Source of the DNA: Bog-756 sp963699085
GTDB lineage: Bacteria; Actinomycetota; Acidimicrobiia; Acidimicrobiales; RAAP-2
Assembly: GCA_963699085.1 (NCBI GenBank)
Contig: CAVOTH010000005.1
Span: 248,001 to 312,000 of the forward strand
Direction: 5' to 3'
Length of the DNA stretch: 64,000 bases
In this document: positions 57,394 to 64,000 of the stretch, one piece after another
Numbering within the stretch: the stretch's first letter is position 1
How the letters are laid out: the number at the start of each line of letters is the position of its first letter
Position numbers and translations under genes: made by a program
Notes under the pieces: generated by a model
The model's database searches: none
The model's input: the letters and a program-made list of their open reading frames with translations, nothing else
Told to the model about the DNA's origin: nothing

Positions 57394-57711
57394 ATGCACA
57401 CTCTCCTGTCCTCCCCGATATTTCCCGTGAGACTCCTCGACGTCACCATGACGCCGGACCCGAGCCAGCTCCCCGGAGGCGAGGTACTCCAGAAGCTGAC
57501 CGATGGCCTCGGCGGGTGGGCCCTCGCCCTCTCGCTGATTGGTCTGCTCATCGGGGCGGCCGCCTGGGCCCTCGGCGCACACAGCCAGAACTATCAGCAG
57601 TCCTACAGCGGGCGGAAGGCCGTGCTGGTGTCCGGATTCGCCGCGCTGCTGATCGGCGCCGGTCCGGCCATCGTCAACTTCTTCTTCGCCACCGGTCAGG
57701 GCGTGCACTGA
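57394..57711 (+). CDS. VirB2-like small membrane protein (DUF6112 type)
   Basis: A 105-residue protein (or 87 from ATG 57448). After a short leader it has QLPGGEVLQKLTDGLGGWALALSLIGLLIGAAAWALGAHSQNYQQSYSGRKAVL and a second helix VSGFAALLIGAGPAIVNFFFATGQ. Two helices with a basic loop between them match VirB2/TrbC-like pilin subunits and the DUF6112 proteins that open actinobacterial type IV secretion loci. The gene ends one codon before the VirB6-like gene begins. Confidence 0.75.
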   Translation: MHTLLSSPIFPVRLLDVTMTPDPSQLPGGEVLQKLTDGLGGWALALSLIGLLIGAAAWALGAHSQNYQQSYSGRKAVLVSGFAALLIGAGPAIVNFFFATGQGVH

Positions 57712-59391
57712 ATGCCGGTATTGACAGGGATTCCAGCCGTACCGGCCTCGGCATGTCCGGCGGCGGCAAGCGCCCTCGGTGGGACGGGACTGAGCGCCGC
57801 GTGCACGGTGGCCAGCGGCGTGACCGGAGCAGTCGGCTCGGTGGGCAGCGGGGTGACCGGAGCAGTCGGCTCGGCGGTCAGTGGCGTGACCAGCGCAGTC
57901 GGCTCGGCAGTCGGCTCGGCGGTGGGATCGGCGGTGGGATCGGCGGTGGGTTTCGGGGTGGGGAGTGTGCTGGACGCTGTCAGCAACTGGGTGACCAGTG
58001 GGGCGGTGTGGCTCCTCAGTCAGATCGGCGGCGTATTGTCGGCGACAACGGCCGTCGACCTCGGCGCACCGTGGTTCCGGAGCCACTACGCGACCATGGC
58101 CGGGCTGGCCGGAGTGGTGATCGTTCCGCTCCTCCTGCTCGGGGTGCTGCAATCCCTCTACCGGCAGAGCGCGGCCATGCTCCTCCGTTCCGTTCTGATC
58201 AACGTGCCCCTGGCCGTCCTGCTGACCGCAGTGGCGGTCACCCTCGTACAGATCGGACTGGCTGTCACCGACTCGCTGTGTGCGGCCGTGTCCCAAGGTG
58301 CCGGCCTCGACGCCGGACACTTCCTGGGCACGGTCACGGCCGCCCTGGCGCCCTCACAAGCTGTGGCGCCGGGCGGGGCGCCCACCTTCGTCCTCTTCCT
58401 CGGAGGTGTCGCCGTGGTGATCGGGGCCGTCCTGGTCTGGCTCGAACTGCTCCTCCGTTCCGCCGCCGTCTACGTGGCGGTGCTGTTCCTTCCTCTGGCC
58501 CTCGCCGGGCTGGCATGGCCGGCCATCAGCCATTGGAGCCGCCGACTGGTCGACACGTTGGCGGCGCTGGTCCTGTCGAAGTTGGTGATCGTCGCCGTCC
58601 TCAGCCTTGCCGTCGGCGCACTGGCCGGAGGGACCGGGTCGACCCCGTCGGGGGCGTCGGCGCCCGGTGGTGGGTTCTCCTCGGTGTTGGCCGGTGCGGC
58701 CCTGCTCCTCATGGCGGCCTTCGCCCCCTGGTCCCTGTTCCGCCTCCTGCCCTTCCTCGAGGCCGGCGCGGTGGGACACCTGGAGGGATTGACCCAACGG
58801 GCCCGGCACCAGGTCACCGGACCGGCCCGCAACATGGCCAATGAAGCCATGCGGGTGGCCACCGGTGGGTCCATGGCCGCTGGTCTGGGTGCCGCCGGCC
58901 TGATCGGTTCCGCCGTCGGCAGCGGACTGGCATCGCGCGCCAAGGGAAGTGGAGCCGGCGGTTCCGACGGCTCCGGATCGCCCGGGTCCGCCTCGTTCCT
59001 GACCGGCGGAGGACCGGGCGGCGGAGGAGCCGGCGGCGCACCCGACCCCAACGGGTCCGGCGAGTGGGCGGGACCTCAGCCGGGGGAATCCGGTGGTGCG
59101 CTCGCCAAGATGCCTCCCTCGCCCGGTTCTGACAAGTTGGTGGCGAAGTTCGCCGAGATCACGGCCCGTTACCAGGCGTTGGAGGAAGCCGATCGACTGG
59201 CGGGTGGTCCCGGATCCGGCGACTCCGGTTCCTCCCATCCGGGAGATGGGATCCCGGTCATGCCTCCGGGAGTGGAGTACGTCTCCACCTTCCCCCTCCA
59301 TTCCGGCGGGGTCCACCCCGATCATCTCGGACGGGACCATCTCGGCCCGGTCCTCGTGGCCGGGAACAAGCACCGCGAGCCGCCGACGTGA
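57712..59391 (+). CDS. VirB6/SCO6881-like polytopic membrane protein
   Basis: A 559-residue protein. The N-terminus (about 35-85) is a Gly/Val/Ser/Ala repeat (GVTGAVGS, AVGSAVGS). Then come about six helices, including YATMAGLAGVVIVPLLLLGVLQSLYR, VLINVPLAVLLTAVAVTLVQIGLAV, VLFLGGVAVVIGAVLVWLELLLRSAAVYVAVLFLPLALAGLAWP and LVIVAVLSLAVGALAGG. The C-terminal 190 residues are soluble, Gly/Pro/Ser-rich, ending with PGVEYVSTFPLHSG. The layout fits the inner-membrane VirB6/TrbL channel component. GTGA overlap couples it to the next gene. Confidence 0.8.
   Translation: MPVLTGIPAVPASACPAAASALGGTGLSAACTVASGVTGAVGSVGSGVTGAVGSAVSGVTSAVGSAVGSAVGSAVGSAVGFGVGSVLDAVSNWVTSGAVWLLSQIGGVLSATTAVDLGAPWFRSHYATMAGLAGVVIVPLLLLGVLQSLYRQSAAMLLRSVLINVPLAVLLTAVAVTLVQIGLAVTDSLCAAVSQGAGLDAGHFLGTVTAALAPSQAVAPGGAPTFVLFLGGVAVVIGAVLVWLELLLRSAAVYVAVLFLPLALAGLAWPAISHWSRRLVDTLAALVLSKLVIVAVLSLAVGALAGGTGSTPSGASAPGGGFSSVLAGAALLLMAAFAPWSLFRLLPFLEAGAVGHLEGLTQRARHQVTGPARNMANEAMRVATGGSMAAGLGAAGLIGSAVGSGLASRAKGSGAGGSDGSGSPGSASFLTGGGPGGGGAGGAPDPNGSGEWAGPQPGESGGALAKMPPSPGSDKLVAKFAEITARYQALEEADRLAGGPGSGDSGSSHPGDGIPVMPPGVEYVSTFPLHSGGVHPDHLGRDHLGPVLVAGNKHREPPT
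57815..57960 (+). repeat. degenerate coding tandem repeats in the VirB6-like gene
   Basis: GTGACCGGAGCAGTCGGCTCG occurs twice with small changes, followed by several copies of a GTCGGCTCGGC/GTGGGATCGGC unit of about 12 bp. They code for VTGAVGS and AVGS repeats. Length variation between strains is likely. Confidence 0.7.
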
Positions 59392-60902
59392 GCGGCCGCG
59401 CCTCGACCGGTCCCGACCGAGTCCGGTACCGCTTCCCTCCCTTGGAGCGCCGCGGGGTCATCGCCGGCTGGCGGGGAGGTCAGATCGCTGCAGTAGCGGT
59501 CGGCCTCGTACTCGCCGTGCTGTCCGTACGGAGCCGACCATCACTGTCCGGGGTGATGATGGCGGTCGTGCTGGTTGCAGCATCGGTCACCTTCGCCTTC
59601 TGGCCGGTAGCGGGGCGCACCGGCGAGCAGTGGTTCCCGGTCCTGGTGCAGTGGGCCCGTGCCGGGGTCACCGGCACCAGATTCCAGCCCGATCCCCGCC
59701 CCGGAGCCGGCCACCGGGTCTCGGCGCGAGGCGACGACCAGGGCAACTCCATCCACGCCGTGGCCGACCGGACCCGCATCTCGCCCCAGTCGGTCTTCGA
59801 CGGGATCCGGCTCCTTTCGGCCGGCGGCGACGTCGGCGATGACCCCATGGGTGTCGTGATCGACGACCGGGCCCGTACCGCCACCGCCGTCCTGTCGGTG
59901 CGTGGGCACAGCTTCGCCCTTCTCGGTCCCGTCGACCAGGACGCCCGGGTGGGAGGGTGGGCCAGGGTCCTGGCATCGCTCGCCCGCGAAGGTTCGACGG
60001 TGCATCGGCTCCAGTGGGTGGAGTCCTGCCTGCCCGACGACGGGCGGGCCGTGCGCACGCATCTCGACGAACATTCCGTCCTGGACGGCGACAGTCCGGC
60101 GGTCCGCTCGTATCGCTCGCTTCTGGCCGAGTCGGCACCGGTGACCCGACGGCACCGGGTCCTGGTGGCTGTGACGGTGCACCAGGGGCGGTCCGCCCGG
60201 GCCATTCGGAGTGCCGGGGGCGGATCGGTCGGCGCTTCCGCCGTCCTGGCGCGGGAGGTGGCCTCGGTCAACCGGTCCCTCGCCGGGGTGGACCTCGGGG
60301 TCGAGGGTGTCCTCGGGCGCGAACCGTTGGCCCGGGTGCTGGCCGAGGCGCTCGGTGTGGCGAGGGATGGGAACGTGTCCGCCCCGGCGGGCGACCCGTG
60401 GCCGATGGGCCTCGGAGCCCGATGGGACAGCGTGCACACCGATGGGATGTGGCACGCGGTCTACTGGGTGAGCGAATGGCCCCGGGTCGACGTCCTCCCT
60501 GACTTTCTGGGGCCGCTCCTCTTCGCACCGTTGCGCCGGACACTTTCGGTGGTGATGGAGCCGGTCGACCCGGTCCGGGCGGCCCGCCAGGTGGCCCAAG
60601 CCCGCACGGCCGGCCTAGCCGACGGCGAACTCCGCCGCCGCAACGGATTCCTCACCTCGGCCCGACATGCCCGTGAGCGCGAGAGCGTGGACGATCGGGA
60701 CGTCGAACTGGCCGACGGCCATGCCCAGTTCCGGTTCAGCGGCTATGTCGGGGTCAGCGCGCCCGACGAGTCGGAATTGAGGGCGGCGTGCGCCGCGCTG
60801 GAGCAGGCGGTCGGCCAGTCACGCCTCGAGGTGCGCCGACTGTACGGCCAGCAGGATTCCGCCCTTCTGTGCCTGCTCCCCCTCGGTCGGGGTCTGGCAT
60901 GA
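59388..60902 (+). CDS. SCO6880-family secretion protein
   Basis: A 504-residue protein. Two N-terminal helices (GGQIAAVAVGLVLAVLSV, VMMAVVLVAASVTFAFWPV) follow a short basic leader RYRFPPLERRGVIAGW, as in the PrgI/SCO6880 family of actinobacterial type IV loci. The large soluble part includes GVVIDDRARTATAVLSVRGHSFALL, MWHAVYWVSEWPRVDVLPDFLGPLL, and HAQFRFSGYVGVSAPDESELRAAC, resembling the N-terminal, non-ATPase half of VirB4. It likely pairs with the next protein to make a split VirB4. It overlaps both neighbours by 4 bp. Confidence 0.85.
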   Translation: MSGRASTGPDRVRYRFPPLERRGVIAGWRGGQIAAVAVGLVLAVLSVRSRPSLSGVMMAVVLVAASVTFAFWPVAGRTGEQWFPVLVQWARAGVTGTRFQPDPRPGAGHRVSARGDDQGNSIHAVADRTRISPQSVFDGIRLLSAGGDVGDDPMGVVIDDRARTATAVLSVRGHSFALLGPVDQDARVGGWARVLASLAREGSTVHRLQWVESCLPDDGRAVRTHLDEHSVLDGDSPAVRSYRSLLAESAPVTRRHRVLVAVTVHQGRSARAIRSAGGGSVGASAVLAREVASVNRSLAGVDLGVEGVLGREPLARVLAEALGVARDGNVSAPAGDPWPMGLGARWDSVHTDGMWHAVYWVSEWPRVDVLPDFLGPLLFAPLRRTLSVVMEPVDPVRAARQVAQARTAGLADGELRRRNGFLTSARHARERESVDDRDVELADGHAQFRFSGYVGVSAPDESELRAACAALEQAVGQSRLEVRRLYGQQDSALLCLLPLGRGLA

Positions 60903-62242
60903 GGGTCGCATCGGGGATCCGACTGCCACCCGGCGTTCCTGCCCACGTGGCCACCACCCGCCATCTGTGTGCCGCCTACCCGTTGGTGGCGGAGGCCGGA
61001 CTCGGGCACGACGGGGTCCTCATCGGCCGGGACGTGCTCGGAGGCTCGTTCGTCTACGACCCGTTCGCCCTGTACCGGGCCGGAGTGGTCACCAATCCGA
61101 ACATGGTCGTCATCGGTCAGATCGGCCGGGGCAAGAGCAGCTTCGTCAAGTCCTACCTGTGGCGTCAGGCTGTCTTCGGGCGGAGCGCGTGGGTGATCGA
61201 TCCGAAAGGGGAGTACGGGCCTCTGTGCGACGCCTGGGGTGTCGCTCCGGTGGCGCTCCGGCCGGGTGGACCGGTCCGGCTCAATCCGCTCGATGCAGGG
61301 GCGGTCGGCGACGATGGGTCCGAACCGGGTGTCGACGCGGTGGCGGCCCGTCGGGCCTCACTGACCGCCTCGCTCGCCGTGTCCTGCCTCGGCCGGGATC
61401 TTCTCCCGCGGGAGCGGGCCGCTGTCGATGCCGCCCTCGAAGCCGCCACGGTCGTATCGGCCAACTGCCCGAATTCCGGAGCGGGTGGAGCACCCACTCT
61501 GCCCCTGGTCGTCGATGCCCTGCTCGACCCCGACGCCGCGGCGGCGGCGGCGTTGCGGACCAGCCGGGCCGAACTGGTCGAAGACGGACGCGACGTGGCC
61601 CTCGAGCTGCGCCGCCTGGTCCACGGTGATCTGCGGGGGATGTTCGACGGTCCGACATCCGGCGGCCTCCGACTCGACGGTCCACTGGTGGTACTCGACC
61701 TCTCGGCCGTCTATCACTCACCCGCTCTGGGCGTCCTCATGGCGTGCGCGGCGGCGTGGCTGCAGAGCGCGGTCGAGGCGCGTCACCGCAACCGGATCCT
61801 CCTGGTGGTCGACGAGGCCTGGGCCATCCTGGGCAATCTCGGAGTCGCCCGTTGGCTCCAGTCCTCGTGGAAGCTGTCGCGGGCACTCGGCGTGGCCAAC
61901 ATCGCCGTGCTCCACCGGCTCTCCGACCTGGCCTCGGTGGGGGCCGCCGGCTCCGAGCAGGTGGGGCTGGCCGAGGGCCTGCTGGCCGACTCGGAGACCC
62001 GGGTCGTCTACGCCCAGTCTCCGGGTGAGGTGGCCCGCTGTGGCGAGCTACTCGGTCTGACCGACACCGAGGCGGACCTGGTGAGCACCCTCCCCCGGGG
62101 GACCGCCCTGTGGAAGGTCGGCCGGCGGTCCTTCCTGGTCGAGCACCGCCTGGCCCGGGGAGAACGCTCACTCGTCGACACCGATCGGGCGATGGACGAC
62201 GCCGATCGGCAACCGACACTGGGGTCGGGCGACCGGTGGTGA
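60899..62242 (+). CDS. VirB4-like type IV secretion ATPase
   Basis: A 447-residue ATPase. Walker A is VVIGQIGRGKSSFVKSYL near residue 80, followed by VIDPKGEYGPL; Walker B is RILLVVDEAWAILGN, with later WLQSSWKLSRALGVANIAVLHRLSDL, TRVVYAQSPGEV and the VirB4-type end GTALWKVGRRSFLVEHRL. It lacks the long N-terminal domain of full VirB4; the SCO6880 protein just before it probably fills that part. VirB4 powers substrate and pilus movement. ATG 60899 overlaps the previous stop and the stop overlaps the next GTG. Confidence 0.88.
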   Translation: MRVASGIRLPPGVPAHVATTRHLCAAYPLVAEAGLGHDGVLIGRDVLGGSFVYDPFALYRAGVVTNPNMVVIGQIGRGKSSFVKSYLWRQAVFGRSAWVIDPKGEYGPLCDAWGVAPVALRPGGPVRLNPLDAGAVGDDGSEPGVDAVAARRASLTASLAVSCLGRDLLPRERAAVDAALEAATVVSANCPNSGAGGAPTLPLVVDALLDPDAAAAAALRTSRAELVEDGRDVALELRRLVHGDLRGMFDGPTSGGLRLDGPLVVLDLSAVYHSPALGVLMACAAAWLQSAVEARHRNRILLVVDEAWAILGNLGVARWLQSSWKLSRALGVANIAVLHRLSDLASVGAAGSEQVGLAEGLLADSETRVVYAQSPGEVARCGELLGLTDTEADLVSTLPRGTALWKVGRRSFLVEHRLARGERSLVDTDRAMDDADRQPTLGSGDRW

Positions 62243-63795
62243 CCACCGTGACCATGGCTACCCTCGGAATCGGCGCCGCCGCCGTCCTGGCTGCCGGGAT
62301 CCCCCGTCCCGGTGGCATGCCTCTGTCGGACCGCGGTAGGTCGGACCGCGGTAGGCCGGACCGCAACTGGACGGGCCGCAGTCGGACGACGCCCGGTCGG
62401 CCGACGCCCGGTCGGACGGCACGATGGGCCCGCCCCGCCGATCTCGGGGGCCTGATGGTCCGATCCGGCTCCCGACCACCCCCGCCCGGGCGGCTGGTGC
62501 TCGGTAGGGTGGGCCGTCGGCTGGTGGCGGCCGAGTCGGCGCAGTCGGTGCTGGTGTTCGGCCCGACCCAGTCCCGCAAGACGACCGGCTTCGCCGTACC
62601 GGCCATCCTCGGGTGGGAGGGACCGGTGGTGGCGGCCAGCGTGAAATCCGACCTTCTCGCGCACACCGTGGCCCATCGTGCCGACAAAGGGCGGATCCAC
62701 TGCTTCGATCCCACCGGCGTCACCGGCCGGCCGGCAACCGCCTGGTCCCCGCTCCCGGCGTCGCGGACCTGGCCGGGAGCACGGCGGGCGGCCTCGACGC
62801 TGTCCGAGGTCGGAAAGTCACAGGCGGGGTCGATGAGCGACGGCGACTTCTGGTACACGACGGCGGCTCGACTGCTGGCGCCGCTCCTGTTCGCAGCGGC
62901 CAACTCGGGGCGTGGCATGCCCGACGTCGTCCACTGGGTCGAGACCGGCGAGGAACAGGAGGTTCTCGATCTGCTGCTGGCGGTCGGCGTGCCGGAGGCG
63001 GTGGACGCGGCCCGTTCAGCCTTCGCCAAGGAGGAACGCCAGCGGAGTTCGATCGTCACCACCGTCGAGACCCTGCTCGAGCCGTTCATCGGTGCCGCGC
63101 CGTGGGGTGCGCCCGAGCTCGACCCCGGCGAACTCCTGTCCGGGTCCGACACGCTCTACCTGTGCGCTCCCGCCCATGACCAGAGGCGCCTGACCCCGCT
63201 GTTCGTCGGTGTGCTCCGGTCCGTCCTCGACACCGCCTATGACCGGGTGGCCCGGACCGGGCGGCCGCTCGACCCACCGTTGTTGGTGGTGCTCGACGAG
63301 GCGGCGAACATCGCTCCGGTCCCCGACCTCGACGCCTTGGCCGCCACCGCGGCCGGACACGGCATCCAGCTGGTGACCGTCTGGCACGATCTGGCTCAGA
63401 TCAGTGCCCGATTCGGCCCGCGGGCGACGACAGTAGTGAACAACCACCGCGCCAAGCTCTTCCTGTCGGGCATCTCGGACCCGTCGACCCTGGACTACGC
63501 CAGTCACCTGATCGGCGACGAGGAGCTGCAACTGGACGCCACGACCGCCGGCGGTCGGTCCGGGACCAGCACCACCCGGTCGCCCACCGTGAGGCGCCTG
63601 GCCCCACCGGATGCCCTGCGCCGGGTCCCACCCGGCTCCGGCGTTCTCGTCTACGGCGACCTGCCTCCGGCCCGGCTCACCTTGCGGACCTGGTTCGACG
63701 ACCCGTGGCTCCGTTCCCGGGCCACCAAAGTAGAGGTCGGGAGTCGGTCCGGGGACCGGAGTGATCCGGTCAGTCTGCCCCCAGGCAACCTGTGA
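62239..63795 (+). CDS. VirD4/TraG-like coupling ATPase
   Basis: A 518-residue protein. One N-terminal helix (MATLGIGAAAVLAAGI) is followed by a low-complexity Arg/Asp/Gly/Pro stretch (SDRGRSDRGRPDRN, TPGRPTPGRT). The ATPase has Walker A FGPTQSRKTTGFAVPAI, where the usual Gly before Lys-Thr is Arg, then ASVKSDLLAHT, Walker B LLVVLDEAANIAPVPDLDALAATAAGHGIQLVTVWHDLAQI and VVNNHRAKLFLSGISDPSTLDYASHLIG. It matches TraG/VirD4 proteins that bring the substrate to the channel. It is last in the module. Confidence 0.88.
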   Translation: MTTVTMATLGIGAAAVLAAGIPRPGGMPLSDRGRSDRGRPDRNWTGRSRTTPGRPTPGRTARWARPADLGGLMVRSGSRPPPPGRLVLGRVGRRLVAAESAQSVLVFGPTQSRKTTGFAVPAILGWEGPVVAASVKSDLLAHTVAHRADKGRIHCFDPTGVTGRPATAWSPLPASRTWPGARRAASTLSEVGKSQAGSMSDGDFWYTTAARLLAPLLFAAANSGRGMPDVVHWVETGEEQEVLDLLLAVGVPEAVDAARSAFAKEERQRSSIVTTVETLLEPFIGAAPWGAPELDPGELLSGSDTLYLCAPAHDQRRLTPLFVGVLRSVLDTAYDRVARTGRPLDPPLLVVLDEAANIAPVPDLDALAATAAGHGIQLVTVWHDLAQISARFGPRATTVVNNHRAKLFLSGISDPSTLDYASHLIGDEELQLDATTAGGRSGTSTTRSPTVRRLAPPDALRRVPPGSGVLVYGDLPPARLTLRTWFDDPWLRSRATKVEVGSRSGDRSDPVSLPPGNL

Positions 63796-63823
63796 GGGTG
63801 TCGATGAGGCCCGGCCGTCCGAC

Positions 63824-64000
63824 TCAGTCGCCCCGCAGCCAGCCCGAGGTCATGCCCACGACCGCCGATCCGTCGTGGTCGCTCAGCTTGTAGCCGGCGA
63901 AGCGTGCGCGCCCAGTGCGAGGTCTGGTGGCGGAACGCAGGTGAGTCGGTGACCATCGCCGCCAGTACGACGTCGGCGACCTGGTCAGCCGTCTGGGCTG
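63824..64000 (-). CDS. C-terminal part of a short-chain dehydrogenase, 5'-partial, one frameshift
   Basis: Reading in from the window end, ADQVADVVLAAMVTDSPAFRHQTSHWART is followed, after one extra base near 63905, by FAGYKLSDHDGSAVVGMTSGWLRGD and a stop at 63824. The pattern fits the C-terminal helix and strand of SDR-family oxidoreductases. The catalytic Tyr-x3-Lys and the NAD(P) site lie outside the window. It converges with the secretion module and marks its end. Confidence 0.55.
   Translation of the reverse strand, partial: QPRRLTRSPTSYWRRWSPTHLRSATRPRTGRARFAGYKLSDHDGSAVVGMTSGWLRGD

Noticed and set aside
59541..60599. Minus-strand frame opposite the SCO6880 gene
   Set aside because: His/Arg/Gly-rich mirror product, no motifs, no ribosome site; the plus-strand gene is well supported by overlaps with both neighbours.

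Overview
The window is GC-rich, densely coded DNA from an actinobacterium, most likely of the class Acidimicrobiia or a close relative. The evidence is the gene set and gene order: a dnaK-grpE-dnaJ-hspR-clpB operon with an HspR-type operator, Dcd of the bifunctional dCTP deaminase/dUTPase type, a ctaA-clpS-DUF2017 strand facing ctaB, a tRNA Glu-Asp-Phe cluster, a SCO6880-type secretion module, and secreted repeats of the form YWEVASDGGIFNFG that are common in Acidimicrobiia. The taxonomic call is inference; no rRNA gene is present.

Layout. 1-4.5 kb (minus strand): two-component system, a small membrane protein, an ApbE flavin transferase and a ferric-reductase-like membrane protein, with at least eight reading-frame breaks. 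4.7-12.5 kb: tRNA-Gly(CCC), dcd, a membrane-bound 4Fe-4S/CCG oxidoreductase, a cNMP-binding protein, two small membrane proteins, amt-glnK for ammonium uptake, and gpmA. 13-19.8 kb: heat-shock operon. 19.9-33.1 kb: purine cluster purA-D-B-C-S-Q, purL, purF-M and pyrE, mostly with 4-bp stop/start overlaps, interrupted by two minus-strand genes. 33.1-45 kb: accessory region with a His-rich PadR regulator, two proteins predicted to carry seven-bladed Cys-paired propellers, a secreted two-repeat protein, an LLM oxidoreductase, a crotonase, a methyltransferase with an AhpD-like partner, a CrtC-like protein and apt. 45-48.4 kb: a class III cyclase/STAND ATPase regulator lying between the tRNA-Phe gene and a 24-bp duplicate of part of it. 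48.4-57.3 kb: DUF2017, clpS, ctaA, ctaB, a TlpA-like thioredoxin, an ABC-2 exporter, serS and a SenX3/RegX3-like two-component system. 57.4-63.8 kb: five overlapping genes for a compact type IV secretion-like module (VirB2-like, VirB6-like, SCO6880, VirB4-like, VirD4-like). The window ends in the 3' part of an SDR gene.

Two cautions and two highlights. Many conserved genes (apbE, the first kinase, purB, ctaA, the methyltransferase, the cyclase, the SDR) are broken by exactly one inserted or deleted base. Repairing each by one base gives full-length family members, so indel errors in the sequence are the simplest explanation. Gene starts are best guesses where several start codons are possible. 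The most interesting structures are the relaxase-free secretion module, the possible tRNA-Phe island footprint, the paired seven-disulfide propellers, and a duplicated repeat unit carrying the same extra A in both copies.
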